Source: Paraburkholderia domus
GTDB lineage: Bacteria; Pseudomonadota; Gammaproteobacteria; Burkholderiales; Burkholderiaceae
Direction: 5' to 3'
Assembly: GCF_905220705.1 (NCBI RefSeq)
Contig: NZ_CAJNAT010000016.1
Span: 99,260 to 163,259, forward strand
DNA length: 64,000 nt
In this document: in pieces, positions 34,066 to 42,702 of the stretch
Layout of the letters: the number at the start of each line of letters is the position of its first letter
Position numbering within the stretch: the stretch's first letter is position 1
Position numbers and translations under genes: made by a program
Notes under the pieces: model-generated
The model's database searches: none
The model's input: only the letters and a program-made list of their open reading frames with translations
What the model was told of the DNA's origin: nothing

Positions 34066-36072
34066 TCATTGCGCCGCAGAGGCCAGCAGCGAAACCGGCA
34101 CGCCATGGCAGCTGACCTTGGCCACGAGCGCCGCGCCGAGGTCTGCGCTCGTTTTCATGTGAGCGTCGAACAACGGCGTTTCCCTGTCGACCCGCAGAAT
34201 GTTGATCGGCCACGATGCCCGGGAGAGCCGCTCGTGCGCGAACGCCCCAACCCACAGCGGGGTGGCTGACGCGCCGTTTTGCACGGCATAGCCGCTCGGC
34301 CAGAAGCGCAGAACGTCGCGTTCGTCGCGGGACTCGCCGGGACGCATGAAGACGAGCGACGAAGGCACGCCATTGTTCAGCTTCGGCAACACCGGCAGCG
34401 ACACCGCCGCGACGTTCGGCGAAGCGAGCGAGAGCAGGCTGTGCGCGGACAGGTCGGTGCCCTCGATCCACCCCTGGGCGCGCAGTTGCCCCTTGATCGA
34501 ATCGAGGTTCGACACCCATTGCAACGTGAGCGGTTCCTTGTGATCGCCGCCCATGTCCGAGCGATAGCATGGCAGTCTCTTCCACAAAGAATCCGTCCAC
34601 TGCGCCTGCGTGACCAGCATGGGCGACGGGCGCAGCATGTTGTCCGGGGGCGCTGCCGGTGGATTGACGCTCAGTTGCACCCCCACGCTCCCGAGCATCA
34701 CCAGCAGAATCACGACCGGCATGAAGCCGCGTGAAGGCGGCACTTCCGGATGCCGCAACATTGCCGTCAGCGAGACGATGGCCACCCAGATGTACGCGAG
34801 CGCGGCACCGCCGATTGCGTCGGAGACCCAGTACCTGCCGAAGTAAAGTCCCGCCAGCGCGACCAGAATCACGACGACCGTACTCGCGGTCGCCACGAGC
34901 AATCCCCCCAGCATGCCGACCCGTCGCGCGAGCAGGAACGCGAGGAAGCCGTAGACGATCACCGTCGCGGCGACGTGATTGCTCGGAAACACGTAGGCGT
35001 CGGCCATGAGTTCATTGGGCGGCGCGCGGTGCATCGCGAACTGCAGGGCGAAAATCAGCAATTGGGAGAACACAACGGCGGCGAGCCAGTAGCCGATAGT
35101 GCGCCAACGCCGTTCCAACAGCATCCACGCCACCACCGTCACCACCAGCGCCGTCAACGTGAAGACGCTGCCGAGCGTCGCCAGTCCGGCGAGGACCGTG
35201 TCACTCCACGGCGTGCGCACCGATTGCAGGAAGTGATAGACGGACAGATCGACGCTCACGAGCGGATCGCCGCTGATTACGTCTTCGAGGACCCCGAAGA
35301 ACAGCGCGCCCGACACCAGCACGATCAGCGACGTCACCACAATGCTGCTGGCATCCGGTTGTTCGGGGTCCAGCAGCCGCCGCGCGAGACGGCCGAGCGG
35401 TCCTGGGTGGCAGTAAGCCCAGTTTCCCAGGTAGCGGCCCGCGGCGCTCGACCACGCACTGGCATGCGAGAACAGGAAACCTGTCGCGCGAAAGCTCAGC
35501 CAGACGATACCCACTAACAACACGATGATGACGACGAGTCGGAACGACACTGCGCCGGCCAGCAGCATCGAAGCGCCGAATACCACGCCCGGCAGGATAT
35601 GCGCGGGCGCCCATAGCACCGCCGAGAGTACGTTCATCGCGTAGAAGCGCAACGGCGTCATGCCCAGCATGCCCGCCACCACCGGTACGATGGCCCGCAC
35701 TGGTCCGATGAAGCGGGCGAACACGACGCTCCTGGCGCCATTTTTCTGAAAGAAGCGGTGGCCCGCGTCGAGTATCTGTGGGTGTGTGCGGAACGGCCAG
35801 AGCTGGACGATCCTGTCCTTGTAGCGGTTGCCGATCCAGAAGCTGATGCCGTCCCCGGCGATGGCGCCGGCGATCGCCCACAGGAGCGCCCAGCCGAGGC
35901 CCAGTGAACCTGTGCCGACCAGCGCACCGGCGAGAAACATGGCCGTGCTGCCAGGGATGAAGGTGCCGATGACGGCGATGGATTCCAGGAACGCAGCAAG
36001 GAAGACGACCGTGAGCGTCCAGGCCGAGTGGCCGGCAAGCAGGTGCAACAGGTGGATGTAGGCGTGCTCCAT
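34066..36072 (-). CDS. DedA-PAP2-LssY fusion membrane protein
   Basis: A 668-residue inner-membrane protein in three parts. Residues 15-175 form a DedA/SNARE-associated domain (FIPGSTAMFLAGALVG, and the R-containing FARFIGPVRAIVPVVAGMLGM re-entrant loop). Residues 240-440 form a PAP2-like membrane domain. Residues 490-660 match the LssY C-terminal domain (RLPCYRSDMGG region). In the PAP2 part the second motif reads F-P-S364-N-H366 instead of PSGH, and the third, normally S-R-x5-H-x3-D, reads A407-G-x5-Y414-x3-D418, so the nucleophilic His is absent. DedA proteins flip undecaprenyl-phosphate or similar lipids; PAP2 domains dephosphorylate them. This member may bind rather than hydrolyse. Confidence 0.85.
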   Translation of the reverse strand: MEHAYIHLLHLLAGHSAWTLTVVFLAAFLESIAVIGTFIPGSTAMFLAGALVGTGSLGLGWALLWAIAGAIAGDGISFWIGNRYKDRIVQLWPFRTHPQILDAGHRFFQKNGARSVVFARFIGPVRAIVPVVAGMLGMTPLRFYAMNVLSAVLWAPAHILPGVVFGASMLLAGAVSFRLVVIIVLLVGIVWLSFRATGFLFSHASAWSSAAGRYLGNWAYCHPGPLGRLARRLLDPEQPDASSIVVTSLIVLVSGALFFGVLEDVISGDPLVSVDLSVYHFLQSVRTPWSDTVLAGLATLGSVFTLTALVVTVVAWMLLERRWRTIGYWLAAVVFSQLLIFALQFAMHRAPPNELMADAYVFPSNHVAATVIVYGFLAFLLARRVGMLGGLLVATASTVVVILVALAGLYFGRYWVSDAIGGAALAYIWVAIVSLTAMLRHPEVPPSRGFMPVVILLVMLGSVGVQLSVNPPAAPPDNMLRPSPMLVTQAQWTDSLWKRLPCYRSDMGGDHKEPLTLQWVSNLDSIKGQLRAQGWIEGTDLSAHSLLSLASPNVAAVSLPVLPKLNNGVPSSLVFMRPGESRDERDVLRFWPSGYAVQNGASATPLWVGAFAHERLSRASWPINILRVDRETPLFDAHMKTSADLGAALVAKVSCHGVPVSLLASAAQ

Positions 36073-36179
36073 CGTGCGCGTTTTGATCAGCCGTTCTGGC
36101 GTAACGGTTGATCATAACGCGCACGGCGCGGCCCCACATTTTTGCAAACCGGCATCCGGTGAGATGCCTGCGTAAAACC

Positions 36180-36875
36180 TCACGACGCCGTCAGCGAATC
36201 GCCGGATACGTGGACTCGCTCGCCGATCTGGACGTCCGGCTGCGTTGGGTAGCTGAAGTTGCGGTAGCTGCCGTCCTGCATGTGTACCTGGACCTGATAG
36301 GTGGTCTGCTTGCGCACGGCGTGCTCGATTCCGTTGCCGGCAAGACCTCCGCCGACAGCGCCCGCGATGGTGGTGAGAATCTTGCCACGTCCGCCGCCGA
36401 TCTGATTGCCGACAAGGCCGCCCGCGACTGCGCCACCTAACGCGCCGAGCCCGGTGGTCTGCTCAGGCGTCTGCACCGTGTTGATGGCGACGACTTCGCC
36501 TGCATAAGGGGCGGCGACCGGCCGTGCCGGTGTGGATTCATACGGTGCCTGGTAGCCCTGATTGTTTGCGTACCTTGGCGCGTCCGCGGCGGGCGCGCTG
36601 TGCGTGTGATGGACGCGCGGCCGTGCCGGTGCGGCTTGCTGGACCGTTTGCTGAACCGGGGCCGCCTGGGGCACGGCGAGCGGTCCGCTCGCAACTTGCG
36701 CCGCGACCGTGGTGGCCGGCTGCGCGGACTCGGTAACGACGTGCGAGGTAGGCAGAAGGCCCGTCATCGCGGCGATGCCAGTAGCGCTCGCAAGAATGAC
36801 TGCCACCGCCGCGCCGGCGACCAAGGGGTGAATGCGGCTGCGTTGCGGATTGCTGGAAGTGAGGTTCGTGTTCAT
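36180..36875 (-). CDS. Glycine-zipper 2TM (Rick-17kDa/SlyB-like) envelope protein
   Basis: A 231-residue protein with an N-terminal membrane anchor or uncleaved signal (PLVAGAAVAVILASATGIAAM), a Pro/Ala/Gln-rich linker (about 50-130), then a glycine-zipper pair (GLGALGGAVAGGLVGNQIGGGRGK and IAGAVGGGLAGNGIEHAVR, each seen as repeated GxxxG) and a C-terminal YQVQVHMQDGSYRNFSYP segment. The last half matches 17-kDa surface antigen/SlyB proteins. The linker suggests it spans part of the periplasm. No lipobox is seen, so it is inner-membrane anchored. Function is unknown, probably envelope integrity. Confidence 0.82.
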   Translation of the reverse strand: MNTNLTSSNPQRSRIHPLVAGAAVAVILASATGIAAMTGLLPTSHVVTESAQPATTVAAQVASGPLAVPQAAPVQQTVQQAAPARPRVHHTHSAPAADAPRYANNQGYQAPYESTPARPVAAPYAGEVVAINTVQTPEQTTGLGALGGAVAGGLVGNQIGGGRGKILTTIAGAVGGGLAGNGIEHAVRKQTTYQVQVHMQDGSYRNFSYPTQPDVQIGERVHVSGDSLTAS

Positions 36876-36990
36876 TGCGGGCTTCGCGGGTAGATGCCTG
36901 CAATAACGCCGCAGCGGCGCGGGCGGTGCACGTCAGACATATGCTGCTTTGTAAGCATTTGTACAACTTGCCGACGGAGATGCGGCCCGC

Positions 36991-37635
36991 TCAGATTTCG
37001 TCGGTAAATTCGTCAAGGAAGCGCTGCAAGCGGTCGTGGCGAATCTTCGCCAGACGCGCGCCGGTTGCCGTCTGGAATCCGGATGCCAGTTTCAGCAACT
37101 TTGTGTGGAAGTGATCGAGCGTGTACGCCGTGTCGTCCAAAGGACGCGCCGTCGCGTGCGGGTCGGCCGGGTCGTACAAGGCGCGGCCCATCCGGCCTGC
37201 CACGTAGAAGCAACGCGCGACGCCCAGCATGCCGATCGCATCGAGCCGGTCGGCATCCTGCAGCGTTTTTGCTTCGAGCGTGATCGGCGTTACGCCGGCT
37301 GAAAAGCTATGCGCCTCGATGGCATGCGCCGCGGCCTGAACTTTCGTGTCCGGCCAGCCTAGCGACGCCAGCACGCGGGCGGCTTTTTCCGCCGACAGGC
37401 GTGAAGCCTGCGCGCGCAGCGGTGAATTCTTCTCTACCGCGACGCAGTCATGCAGCAGCGTCGACGCGAACAGCACCTGCGCGTCGCCGCCTTCTTCCGC
37501 CTGGATGGCTGCCGCGTTTTTCCAGACACGCTGCAGATGCGAGGTGTCGTGCGAGCCATCGCCGTTGTCGTCGTATGCGTGGGGCAACAAGCTTGTGGCC
37601 AGGTCATGGAATGGGGCGAAGGCGGGTTTCGTCAT
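36991..37635 (-). CDS. HD-domain phosphohydrolase
   Basis: A 214-residue HD protein. Metal ligands fit H35?-type first His in GSHDTSHLQRVW, the HD pair in STLLHDCVAVEK, and the final Asp in LQDADRLDAIGMLG. The sequence resembles the YedJ/YpgQ-type small HD hydrolases that act on nucleotides or phosphate esters. The ATG follows GGGCGA-type purines only weakly. It is a single gene between unrelated neighbours. The substrate cannot be told. Confidence 0.88.
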   Translation of the reverse strand: MTKPAFAPFHDLATSLLPHAYDDNGDGSHDTSHLQRVWKNAAAIQAEEGGDAQVLFASTLLHDCVAVEKNSPLRAQASRLSAEKAARVLASLGWPDTKVQAAAHAIEAHSFSAGVTPITLEAKTLQDADRLDAIGMLGVARCFYVAGRMGRALYDPADPHATARPLDDTAYTLDHFHTKLLKLASGFQTATGARLAKIRHDRLQRFLDEFTDEI

Positions 37636-37830
37636 GGGTGTCGGGCGAGAAAAGGAGCCGCAGATTATCGCCGATCGTCGATTAATCCCTGATTTTCGAC
37701 GATGAACAAACGCGACCGGCAGCCAGTCTTACTCTTTGACCGGCTTCGTTCATGAGCGTCGTTCGCTCGATATCGCTACGATGGCGTGAGTAGTTCGGTC
37801 AGGCAATTCGACGGTATGACGGAGTGCGCT

Positions 37831-38148
37831 ATGAAGATCGTGACAAAGGGTGTTTTGACGTCGGCGCTAGTGATGGGTTTGACGAGTGCGGCATATGCCC
37901 AATCGGCAAATCTTGGCGCGACTGGAATGTACGGTTTGCAGGCAGGCGGGACCAATGGCGCGGGCGCGGGGCAGGGAGGCCTGAACCCAACGCCCGGCTT
38001 GGGTACGGTGGGCACCCCTGCGATTGGGGGAACCGGCGGTGTGGGATCAGGCCCGGCGCTCAGCAACATGCGCGCGAACGGCACCAGCCTGAATATGAGC
38101 CCGGACCCTCGAGCGCCGAACGTGACGGGAAAAGCGTTCGGACAGTAG
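37831..38148 (+). CDS. Glycine-rich secreted protein of unknown function
   Basis: A 105-residue exported protein: signal peptide MKIVTKGVLTSALVMGLTSAAYAQ, then a Gly/Thr/Asn-rich low-complexity mature part (GAGAGQGGLNPTPGLGTVG and similar) without cysteines. ACGGAG lies 9 bases before the ATG at 37831; an ATG five codons earlier is less likely. I do not recognise a family. The repeated GTxGxGGxG texture suggests a disordered or adhesive surface peptide. Confidence 0.65.
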   Translation: MKIVTKGVLTSALVMGLTSAAYAQSANLGATGMYGLQAGGTNGAGAGQGGLNPTPGLGTVGTPAIGGTGGVGSGPALSNMRANGTSLNMSPDPRAPNVTGKAFGQ

Positions 38149-38151
38149 CCG

Positions 38152-38793
38152 TCACTCAGCCCGAACCCGTTGCAGCACGATACGCTTCGCCGACGCGAGA
38201 TGTTCCACTGTCATCGATCGCGCGAGGCGTGCGTTACCGGTTTCGCATGCTTCGAGAATCTTTAGATGCTCGTCCTGGAAGGCCGCTGTATCGGCGAGCA
38301 GCGTGCTTTGCAATCGTTCGTAGCGCTCGACCTGGGCGCGCAACTCGCGGATCGTTTTCAATTGCCGTCCGTTTGCACATGGGCGATATAGCAGTTCATG
38401 AAACTCGCGATTCAGTTCACCCTGTCTTTGCGCCGTGTCGGCGTCTCCCAGAAGCCGATGAACGAGTTCGGCGCGCGATAGCGTCTCACTGTCCATGCGT
38501 TTGACCGCGTGGAAGATGGCGTCTCCTTCGAGCAACATGCGCAGGCTGTAAATCTCGTCCACGTCGGACTCCGTCAGAGTTCGCACGACGGCTCCGCGAT
38601 TGCGCATGAGCTCGACCAGTCCTTCACCTTCGAGCTTTTGTATGGCCTCTCTCATGGGCACCCGGCTCACCCCGAATCGATCGGCGAGTTCGCGCTCGAT
38701 CAGCCGTGCGCCGTCTTCCAGTTCGCCGGCCGCGATCAGTTCGCGTAGTGAGACGGCAATGGCGTCGGCCGTCGAATCCAGTTTGTGTTCCAT
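38152..38793 (-). CDS. GntR-family regulator, FadR/FCD subfamily
   Basis: A 213-residue regulator. The N-terminal winged helix (LIERELADRFGVSRVPMREAIQKLEGEGLVELMRNRGAVV, residues about 27-66) is followed by the all-helical FCD effector domain with metal-type ligands (D/H residues around ELNREFHELLY). The start MEHKLD at 38793 is preferred over one 18 codons earlier; AGGGA lies upstream. It is divergent from the OsmC gene, and a perfect TGGTATACCA palindrome of GntR type lies between them, so it probably represses both itself and OsmC. The effector is unknown. Confidence 0.9.
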   Translation of the reverse strand: MEHKLDSTADAIAVSLRELIAAGELEDGARLIERELADRFGVSRVPMREAIQKLEGEGLVELMRNRGAVVRTLTESDVDEIYSLRMLLEGDAIFHAVKRMDSETLSRAELVHRLLGDADTAQRQGELNREFHELLYRPCANGRQLKTIRELRAQVERYERLQSTLLADTAAFQDEHLKILEACETGNARLARSMTVEHLASAKRIVLQRVRAE

Positions 38794-38821
38794 GCGTGTG
38801 GGTCCCTGTCGTTTGGAATAA

Positions 38822-38831
38822 TGGTATACCA
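38822..38831. promoter_or_regulatory. GntR (FadR-type) operator, perfect palindrome
   Basis: TGGTATACCA is fully self-complementary and matches the FadR-subfamily consensus T-N-G-T-N(0-3)-A-C-N-A. It is 29 bases upstream of the GntR start and 70 upstream of osmC, in the only region shared by both. Confidence 0.65.
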
Positions 38832-38901
38832 AAACGGCCACCCGCATATAGAATCCGTGTGTTGCGAATTTAATTCCGGGTCAACAGCAAAGGAGATCGG
38901 C

Positions 38902-39378
38902 ATGGCGCATGGCGAGCATAAATACACGGTGTCGGTGCAATGGACGGGCAACCGCGGCAGCGGCACCTCGGGATACCGTGAGTACGGACGGGACCACATC
39001 ATCACGGCGGGAAGCAAGCCCGACATTCCCGGATCATCGGACGCGGCGTTCCTCGGCGACGCGAACCGGTGGAATCCGGAAGATCTGCTGGTCGCCTCGG
39101 CGTGCGCCTGCCACAAGCTCTGGTATCTGCATCTTTGCTCGGACGCCGGCATCGTTGTCCTCAGCTATTGCGACAACGCCGAAGGCACGATGCTCGATAG
39201 TCCGGAGCAGGGCCGCTTCTCGCAGATCGTGCTACGCCCGCGCGTTGTCATTCGGGCTGGCGGCGACCTCGATTTGGCCGAGCGTTTGCATCACGTGGCG
39301 CATGAGAAGTGCTATATCGCGAACTCGGTCAACTTCCCGATTCTGTGCGAGCCAGTTATCGCGACGGATGGGGCGTGA
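38902..39378 (+). CDS. OsmC-family protein
   Basis: A 158-residue OsmC/Ohr-fold protein. The N-terminal strand region HKYTVSVQWTGNRGSGT and the GDANRWNPEDLLVASACACHKLWYLHLC core are recognisable. The first reactive cysteine region (ASACACH) and the later HEKCYIANSVNFPI match the two Cys positions of the OsmC family, which reduce organic hydroperoxides by a thiol mechanism. AAAGGAGA precedes the ATG at 38902. It is probably controlled by the divergent GntR protein. YhfA-type members have other roles, so peroxidase activity is a family-level inference. Confidence 0.9.
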   Translation: MAHGEHKYTVSVQWTGNRGSGTSGYREYGRDHIITAGSKPDIPGSSDAAFLGDANRWNPEDLLVASACACHKLWYLHLCSDAGIVVLSYCDNAEGTMLDSPEQGRFSQIVLRPRVVIRAGGDLDLAERLHHVAHEKCYIANSVNFPILCEPVIATDGA

Positions 39379-39691
39379 TGGATGCGAGGCCGTCACCGGC
39401 ATTCGCTGGAGAGATCGCAGCGCAACGGATCAGGTAAAGCCGTGTGGTCTGTAGTGCTGAGCCAGCCGCTTGCCCGCCGCTCACCGAAACAGCCGGGAGC
39501 AGGCGGGCAGCATCAGGGTGACGGGCGGTCCGGCCTTTCGATAATTCGATTTCCGGACGCCAATACGCAACTAACGGTCAAGTCCAGCTAGCGTCTCCGA
39601 ATGACGCGACGGCCGCCTCGATGGAAGCTGAAGACGGCCGCCGCTCGCGTCCTACGCAGCAGCTATGCAGTGAAGAGACCGGCTATGCCAC
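39379..39691. other. Intergenic region without a recognised gene
   Basis: 313 bases between osmC and a convergent small gene. Short open frames exist on both strands but none has a ribosome site and a plausible protein. No clear hairpin, repeat or promoter was found. Confidence 0.4.
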
Positions 39692-39925
39692 TCAACGGTT
39701 GCCGTCAAGCAGATCGCCAAGCAGTTCGTCGAATGCGGCTTGGGCGTCTTCGAGTTCCTGCAGCGCAGCGTCGAAAGTTTGCAGCGCGAACTGCGAAGGC
39801 TGGCCGCTGCCGGCGGGCGGGAATTGCGATTGCAGCGACGCGAAAGCCGCCTGTACCCGCTGCGTTGCGGTCAATACGCGCGCCATCGCGGCTGTTTCTT
39901 CGGCTCTTGCCTTTTCGTGATCCAT
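39692..39925 (-). CDS. Small helical protein of unknown function
   Basis: A 77-residue Ala/Gln/Glu-rich protein that should be almost wholly helical apart from a short Pro/Gly break (QFPPAGSGQPS), ending in an acidic helix (ALQELEDAQAAFDELLGDLL). CGGAG lies 5 bases before the ATG. No cysteines, no signal, no known motif. The composition suggests two helices that pair as a hairpin. Confidence 0.6.
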   Translation of the reverse strand: MDHEKARAEETAAMARVLTATQRVQAAFASLQSQFPPAGSGQPSQFALQTFDAALQELEDAQAAFDELLGDLLDGNR

Positions 39926-39990
39926 GAAAACTCCGTGCTCGTCTGGTCGGCTCGCGCCGTATCAAATGCGTGACTATGCCATGTCCGCGT

Positions 39991-40458
39991 TCAGGACAGC
40001 GGCAGGCCGCCGTTAGCCTTGACTTCACGTAGCGACAACGCCGACTCCACCGACGTCACGCCTGGCAGGCTGCGCATCTCGTCGCGCATGAACGTGCCGT
40101 AGTCGTCGAGATCCCGCGCGACCACTTGCAGGATGTAGTCGGCGCTGCCGGACACGTTGTGGCACGCCAGAATTCGCGGGATTGCCTGCACCTCACGTTC
40201 GAAACGGGTGGCCACCGCGCGGTCGTGCACGGCAAAGCGCACGTAGACGAACGCGACGACGCCGAGGCCGAGAGCGGAACGCGAAAGCATCGCGCGGTAC
40301 TGGTCGATATAGCCGTCGTTTTCAAGGCGCTTGAGACGTCTCGCGCAAGGCGTCTCGCTTAGGCCAACCATGTCGGCGAGCCGTGCATTCGACATGCGGC
40401 CGTCTTTCTGCAGCGCGGCGAGGATCGCGCGATCTGTTTTATCGAGGTCGGTTGTCAT
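39991..40458 (-). CDS. Lrp/AsnC-family regulator
   Basis: A 155-residue feast/famine regulator. The N-terminal helix-turn-helix (DRAILAALQKDGRMSNARLADMVGLSETPCARRLKRLE) and the C-terminal RAM domain (VAFVYVRFAVHD ... GSADYILQVVARDLDDYGTFM) are complete. It is divergent from a LysE-family exporter at 40615. Lrp-type proteins next to amino-acid exporters usually sense the exported amino acid and activate the exporter. Confidence 0.92.
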   Translation of the reverse strand: MTTDLDKTDRAILAALQKDGRMSNARLADMVGLSETPCARRLKRLENDGYIDQYRAMLSRSALGLGVVAFVYVRFAVHDRAVATRFEREVQAIPRILACHNVSGSADYILQVVARDLDDYGTFMRDEMRSLPGVTSVESALSLREVKANGGLPLS

Positions 40459-40614
40459 GGCTTTGGGGGTGCTTACTGCGCGTTAGAGGAAAACATGACT
40501 CGGGGATTGAATGTTAGCGCATTCCTCCAAAGATAATGCACTTTCCCCTGTATTTCGCCAGCAAACCCTCCGCCGACGATAGCAAGATAGAGCCCTTAAA
40601 AACAAGAGGCATCT

Positions 40615-41244
40615 ATGATTTCCGCACACCTTCTGGTCGTCTATATCGCTGCACTGTTTGTGGTCTATGCGGTGCCAGGACCCGACATGGCGCTGGTTCT
40701 GCAGACTAGTATCGGACGCGGCGCGCGCAGTGGCTTCGCGGCGGCCGGCGGGCTGGGGTTAGCGCGTGCAACGCACGTCACGTTGTCGGCATGCGGGGTG
40801 GCAGCGCTGCTGCGCAGTGCGCCGTGGCTGTACGACGTGGTGCGTTACGGCGGCGCGGTCTATCTCGCGTGGGTCGGTATCCAGATCTTCCGTTCACCCG
40901 TGTTCGCGTTGCCCGAAGGCGGTGCGGTGGGTGTCGAGTCCCAGCCGTTGCGGACCGCTTTCGTGAAGGGTTTGCTGACCAATCTGTTGAACCCGAAGGC
41001 GCTATTGTTCTGCTCGGTGCTATTGCCGCAGTTTGTGCGCCCTGAAGCGGGGCCGGTTGCACTGCAGATGGTCGAACTGGGTTTGGTGCTGCTCGCCATC
41101 GGCGCGTGTTTCGACGCCATGTATGCAATCGGCGCGTCGCGGATCGCCGACTGGATGCGCGCCCATCCGCTTGCGCAGACACTGCAGCGGTGGACTTTCT
41201 CAGCGGCGCTGATCGGCTTTGCGCTGCGGCTCTCGTTGGACTGA
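40615..41244 (+). CDS. LysE/RhtB-family amino-acid exporter
   Basis: A 209-residue inner-membrane protein with five or six membrane segments. The N-terminal VYAVPGPDMALVLQTSIGRGARSG and the YLAWVGIQIF and FVKGLLTNLLNPKALLF motifs are those of the RhtB/LysE family, which exports amino acids or homoserine lactone-like compounds by proton exchange. AAGAGG precedes the ATG. The divergent Lrp-type gene is the likely regulator. Substrate not determinable. Confidence 0.92.
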   Translation: MISAHLLVVYIAALFVVYAVPGPDMALVLQTSIGRGARSGFAAAGGLGLARATHVTLSACGVAALLRSAPWLYDVVRYGGAVYLAWVGIQIFRSPVFALPEGGAVGVESQPLRTAFVKGLLTNLLNPKALLFCSVLLPQFVRPEAGPVALQMVELGLVLLAIGACFDAMYAIGASRIADWMRAHPLAQTLQRWTFSAALIGFALRLSLD

Positions 41245-41448
41245 TACGCGATTGCGAACCGGCGCGCTGCTGACTTGCTCAACTTATGCTCAGGGCGCGC
41301 GCAATCCTTCACGACAGGTAGCGAACAGGAATCAGATGCGACGGTTGTCGCATGTGCCATGCCCGCGCGCAAAGTGATTGTGTTAATAAAGCAGATAGAC
41401 AGCCGCGCGCGGTCCCGCGGCAACACAACCACTCGCTTCTATCTGTCG

Positions 41449-41769
41449 ATGAAAACTTTTCTGCTTTATGCCGTGACCGCCATTGCCGAAATCGTCGGGT
41501 GCTATTTGCCCTGGCGTTGGCTGAAGGAGGGGGGCTCCATCTGGCTGCTGGTGCCCGGCGCGCTTAGCCTCGCATTGTTTGCCTGGCTTCTGACGCTGCA
41601 CGGCACCGCCGCAGGCCGCGTGTATGCGGCTTACGGCGGTGTGTACGTGGCGGTGGCGATCGCGTGGCTATGGTGCGTCGACAAAGTGCGCCCCACGCTG
41701 TGGGATGCGGCCGGCGCAGCATTCACGTTGGCCGGCATGGCGATCATCGCGTTCCAGCCGCGCGTTTGA
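41449..41769 (+). CDS. YnfA/UPF0060-family membrane protein
   Basis: A 106-residue protein with four membrane segments. TAIAEIVGCYLPWRWLKEG near the N-terminus and RVYAAYGGVYVAVAIAWLW in the middle are diagnostic of UPF0060 (YnfA). The family resembles small multidrug-resistance transporters in size and topology; export of cationic compounds is suggested but not settled. The start at 41449 is fixed by the family N-terminus. Confidence 0.92.
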   Translation: MKTFLLYAVTAIAEIVGCYLPWRWLKEGGSIWLLVPGALSLALFAWLLTLHGTAAGRVYAAYGGVYVAVAIAWLWCVDKVRPTLWDAAGAAFTLAGMAIIAFQPRV

Positions 41770-41886
41770 TGCCGCTGCGCACTGCTCATGCGCGATTCAT
41801 GCCTGGTTCGCGCACGACTCAAATGCAGTCCACGTGCTGCTCATGCCGCAATCACGTGGCACTCATGCTAAAGCATGCCCGCCGTC

Positions 41887-42396
41887 TTACTTGATGCCGC
41901 CCAGATAGTCGAGCTTGCCGAGTTCGACGCCGTTGTGACGCAGAATGTCGTACGCCGTCGTGACGTGAAAATAGAAATTTGGCAGCACGAAACCGAGCAG
42001 ATAGGACAGCCCCGTGAACTCGATTGGGCCGCTGCGCATTTTCAGCGTGATCGGACGTTCTTCCGATCCGTCGATCTGTTGCGCATTGAATTCCTTCAGA
42101 TAGTCAATCGTCTTTTGAAGGCGGGCATCGAGCTCGTCGAAGGTCTGTTCGACGTCGTCGTACTTCGGCGCTTCGACTCCAGCCAGACGCGCGGCGCAGC
42201 CCTTCGCCGTATCGCTCACGATATAGACCTGGCGCAGCAGCGGCAGCATGTCCGGCGCTAGCCGGGCGTTCGTAAGCACGGAGGGGTCGATCTGCTTCTC
42301 GGCAGCGTGCGCCTCGGCCTTGCCAAGGATGACCTGCAGGTTGGTCATGCCGCGCACCAGCACGGGCAATGACGCTTGATACATCGAAATGGACAT
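41887..42396 (-). CDS. DUF1993 family protein
   Basis: A 169-residue protein starting MSISMYQASLPVLVRGMTNL, the typical DUF1993 N-terminus, with a helical-bundle pattern throughout and a conserved FHVTTAYDILRHNGVELGKLDYLG end. Related to DinB-like bundles, with His residues (LPNFYFHVT, LRHNG) that might bind a metal. AGAGGAA lies upstream of the ATG at 42396. Function unknown; single gene. Confidence 0.88.
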   Translation of the reverse strand: MSISMYQASLPVLVRGMTNLQVILGKAEAHAAEKQIDPSVLTNARLAPDMLPLLRQVYIVSDTAKGCAARLAGVEAPKYDDVEQTFDELDARLQKTIDYLKEFNAQQIDGSEERPITLKMRSGPIEFTGLSYLLGFVLPNFYFHVTTAYDILRHNGVELGKLDYLGGIK

Positions 42397-42702
42397 GGGG
42401 GTTCCTCTGATTCTTTGATCGTGCGCGCGGGCGGCGCGCGAGGCGCTGCAACGGCTGGATTGCCGCTTCAGCATCATAGCGCGGGTGCTGCACGATGCGC
42501 ATTGATCCAAACCGCGTTAGCCATTCGGACAACTGCCGCGCACTCCGGAACTGTGTTCGAATGCAAAGGTCGGACGGTTTGGCGAAGTCCTTGAAACAGC
42601 AACCCGCCGCTGGTCGCGAGGCGGTGAGTTCGTGCAGGCGCGTGCCGTGAGCAGAGTCCGCTTTGCGCCCCGCGCCGTCACGCTAACAGGAGAATCGACA
42701 CC
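42397..42702. other. Divergent intergenic region, nothing specific seen
   Basis: 306 bases between DUF1993 and the S53 peptidase genes. It must hold promoters for both, but no hexamer pair or dyad stands out, and no ORF with a ribosome site is present. Confidence 0.4.

Noticed and set aside
34750..35517. 255-codon plus-strand frame inside the DedA-PAP2-LssY gene
   Set aside because: Rich in His/Arg/Glu/Gln with no hydrophobic core, opposite a membrane protein whose helices are clear.
40459..40614. A riboswitch in the leader of the LysE-type exporter
   Set aside because: The region is only 156 bases and shows no stable multi-helix pattern; an Lrp-type regulator next to it explains control.
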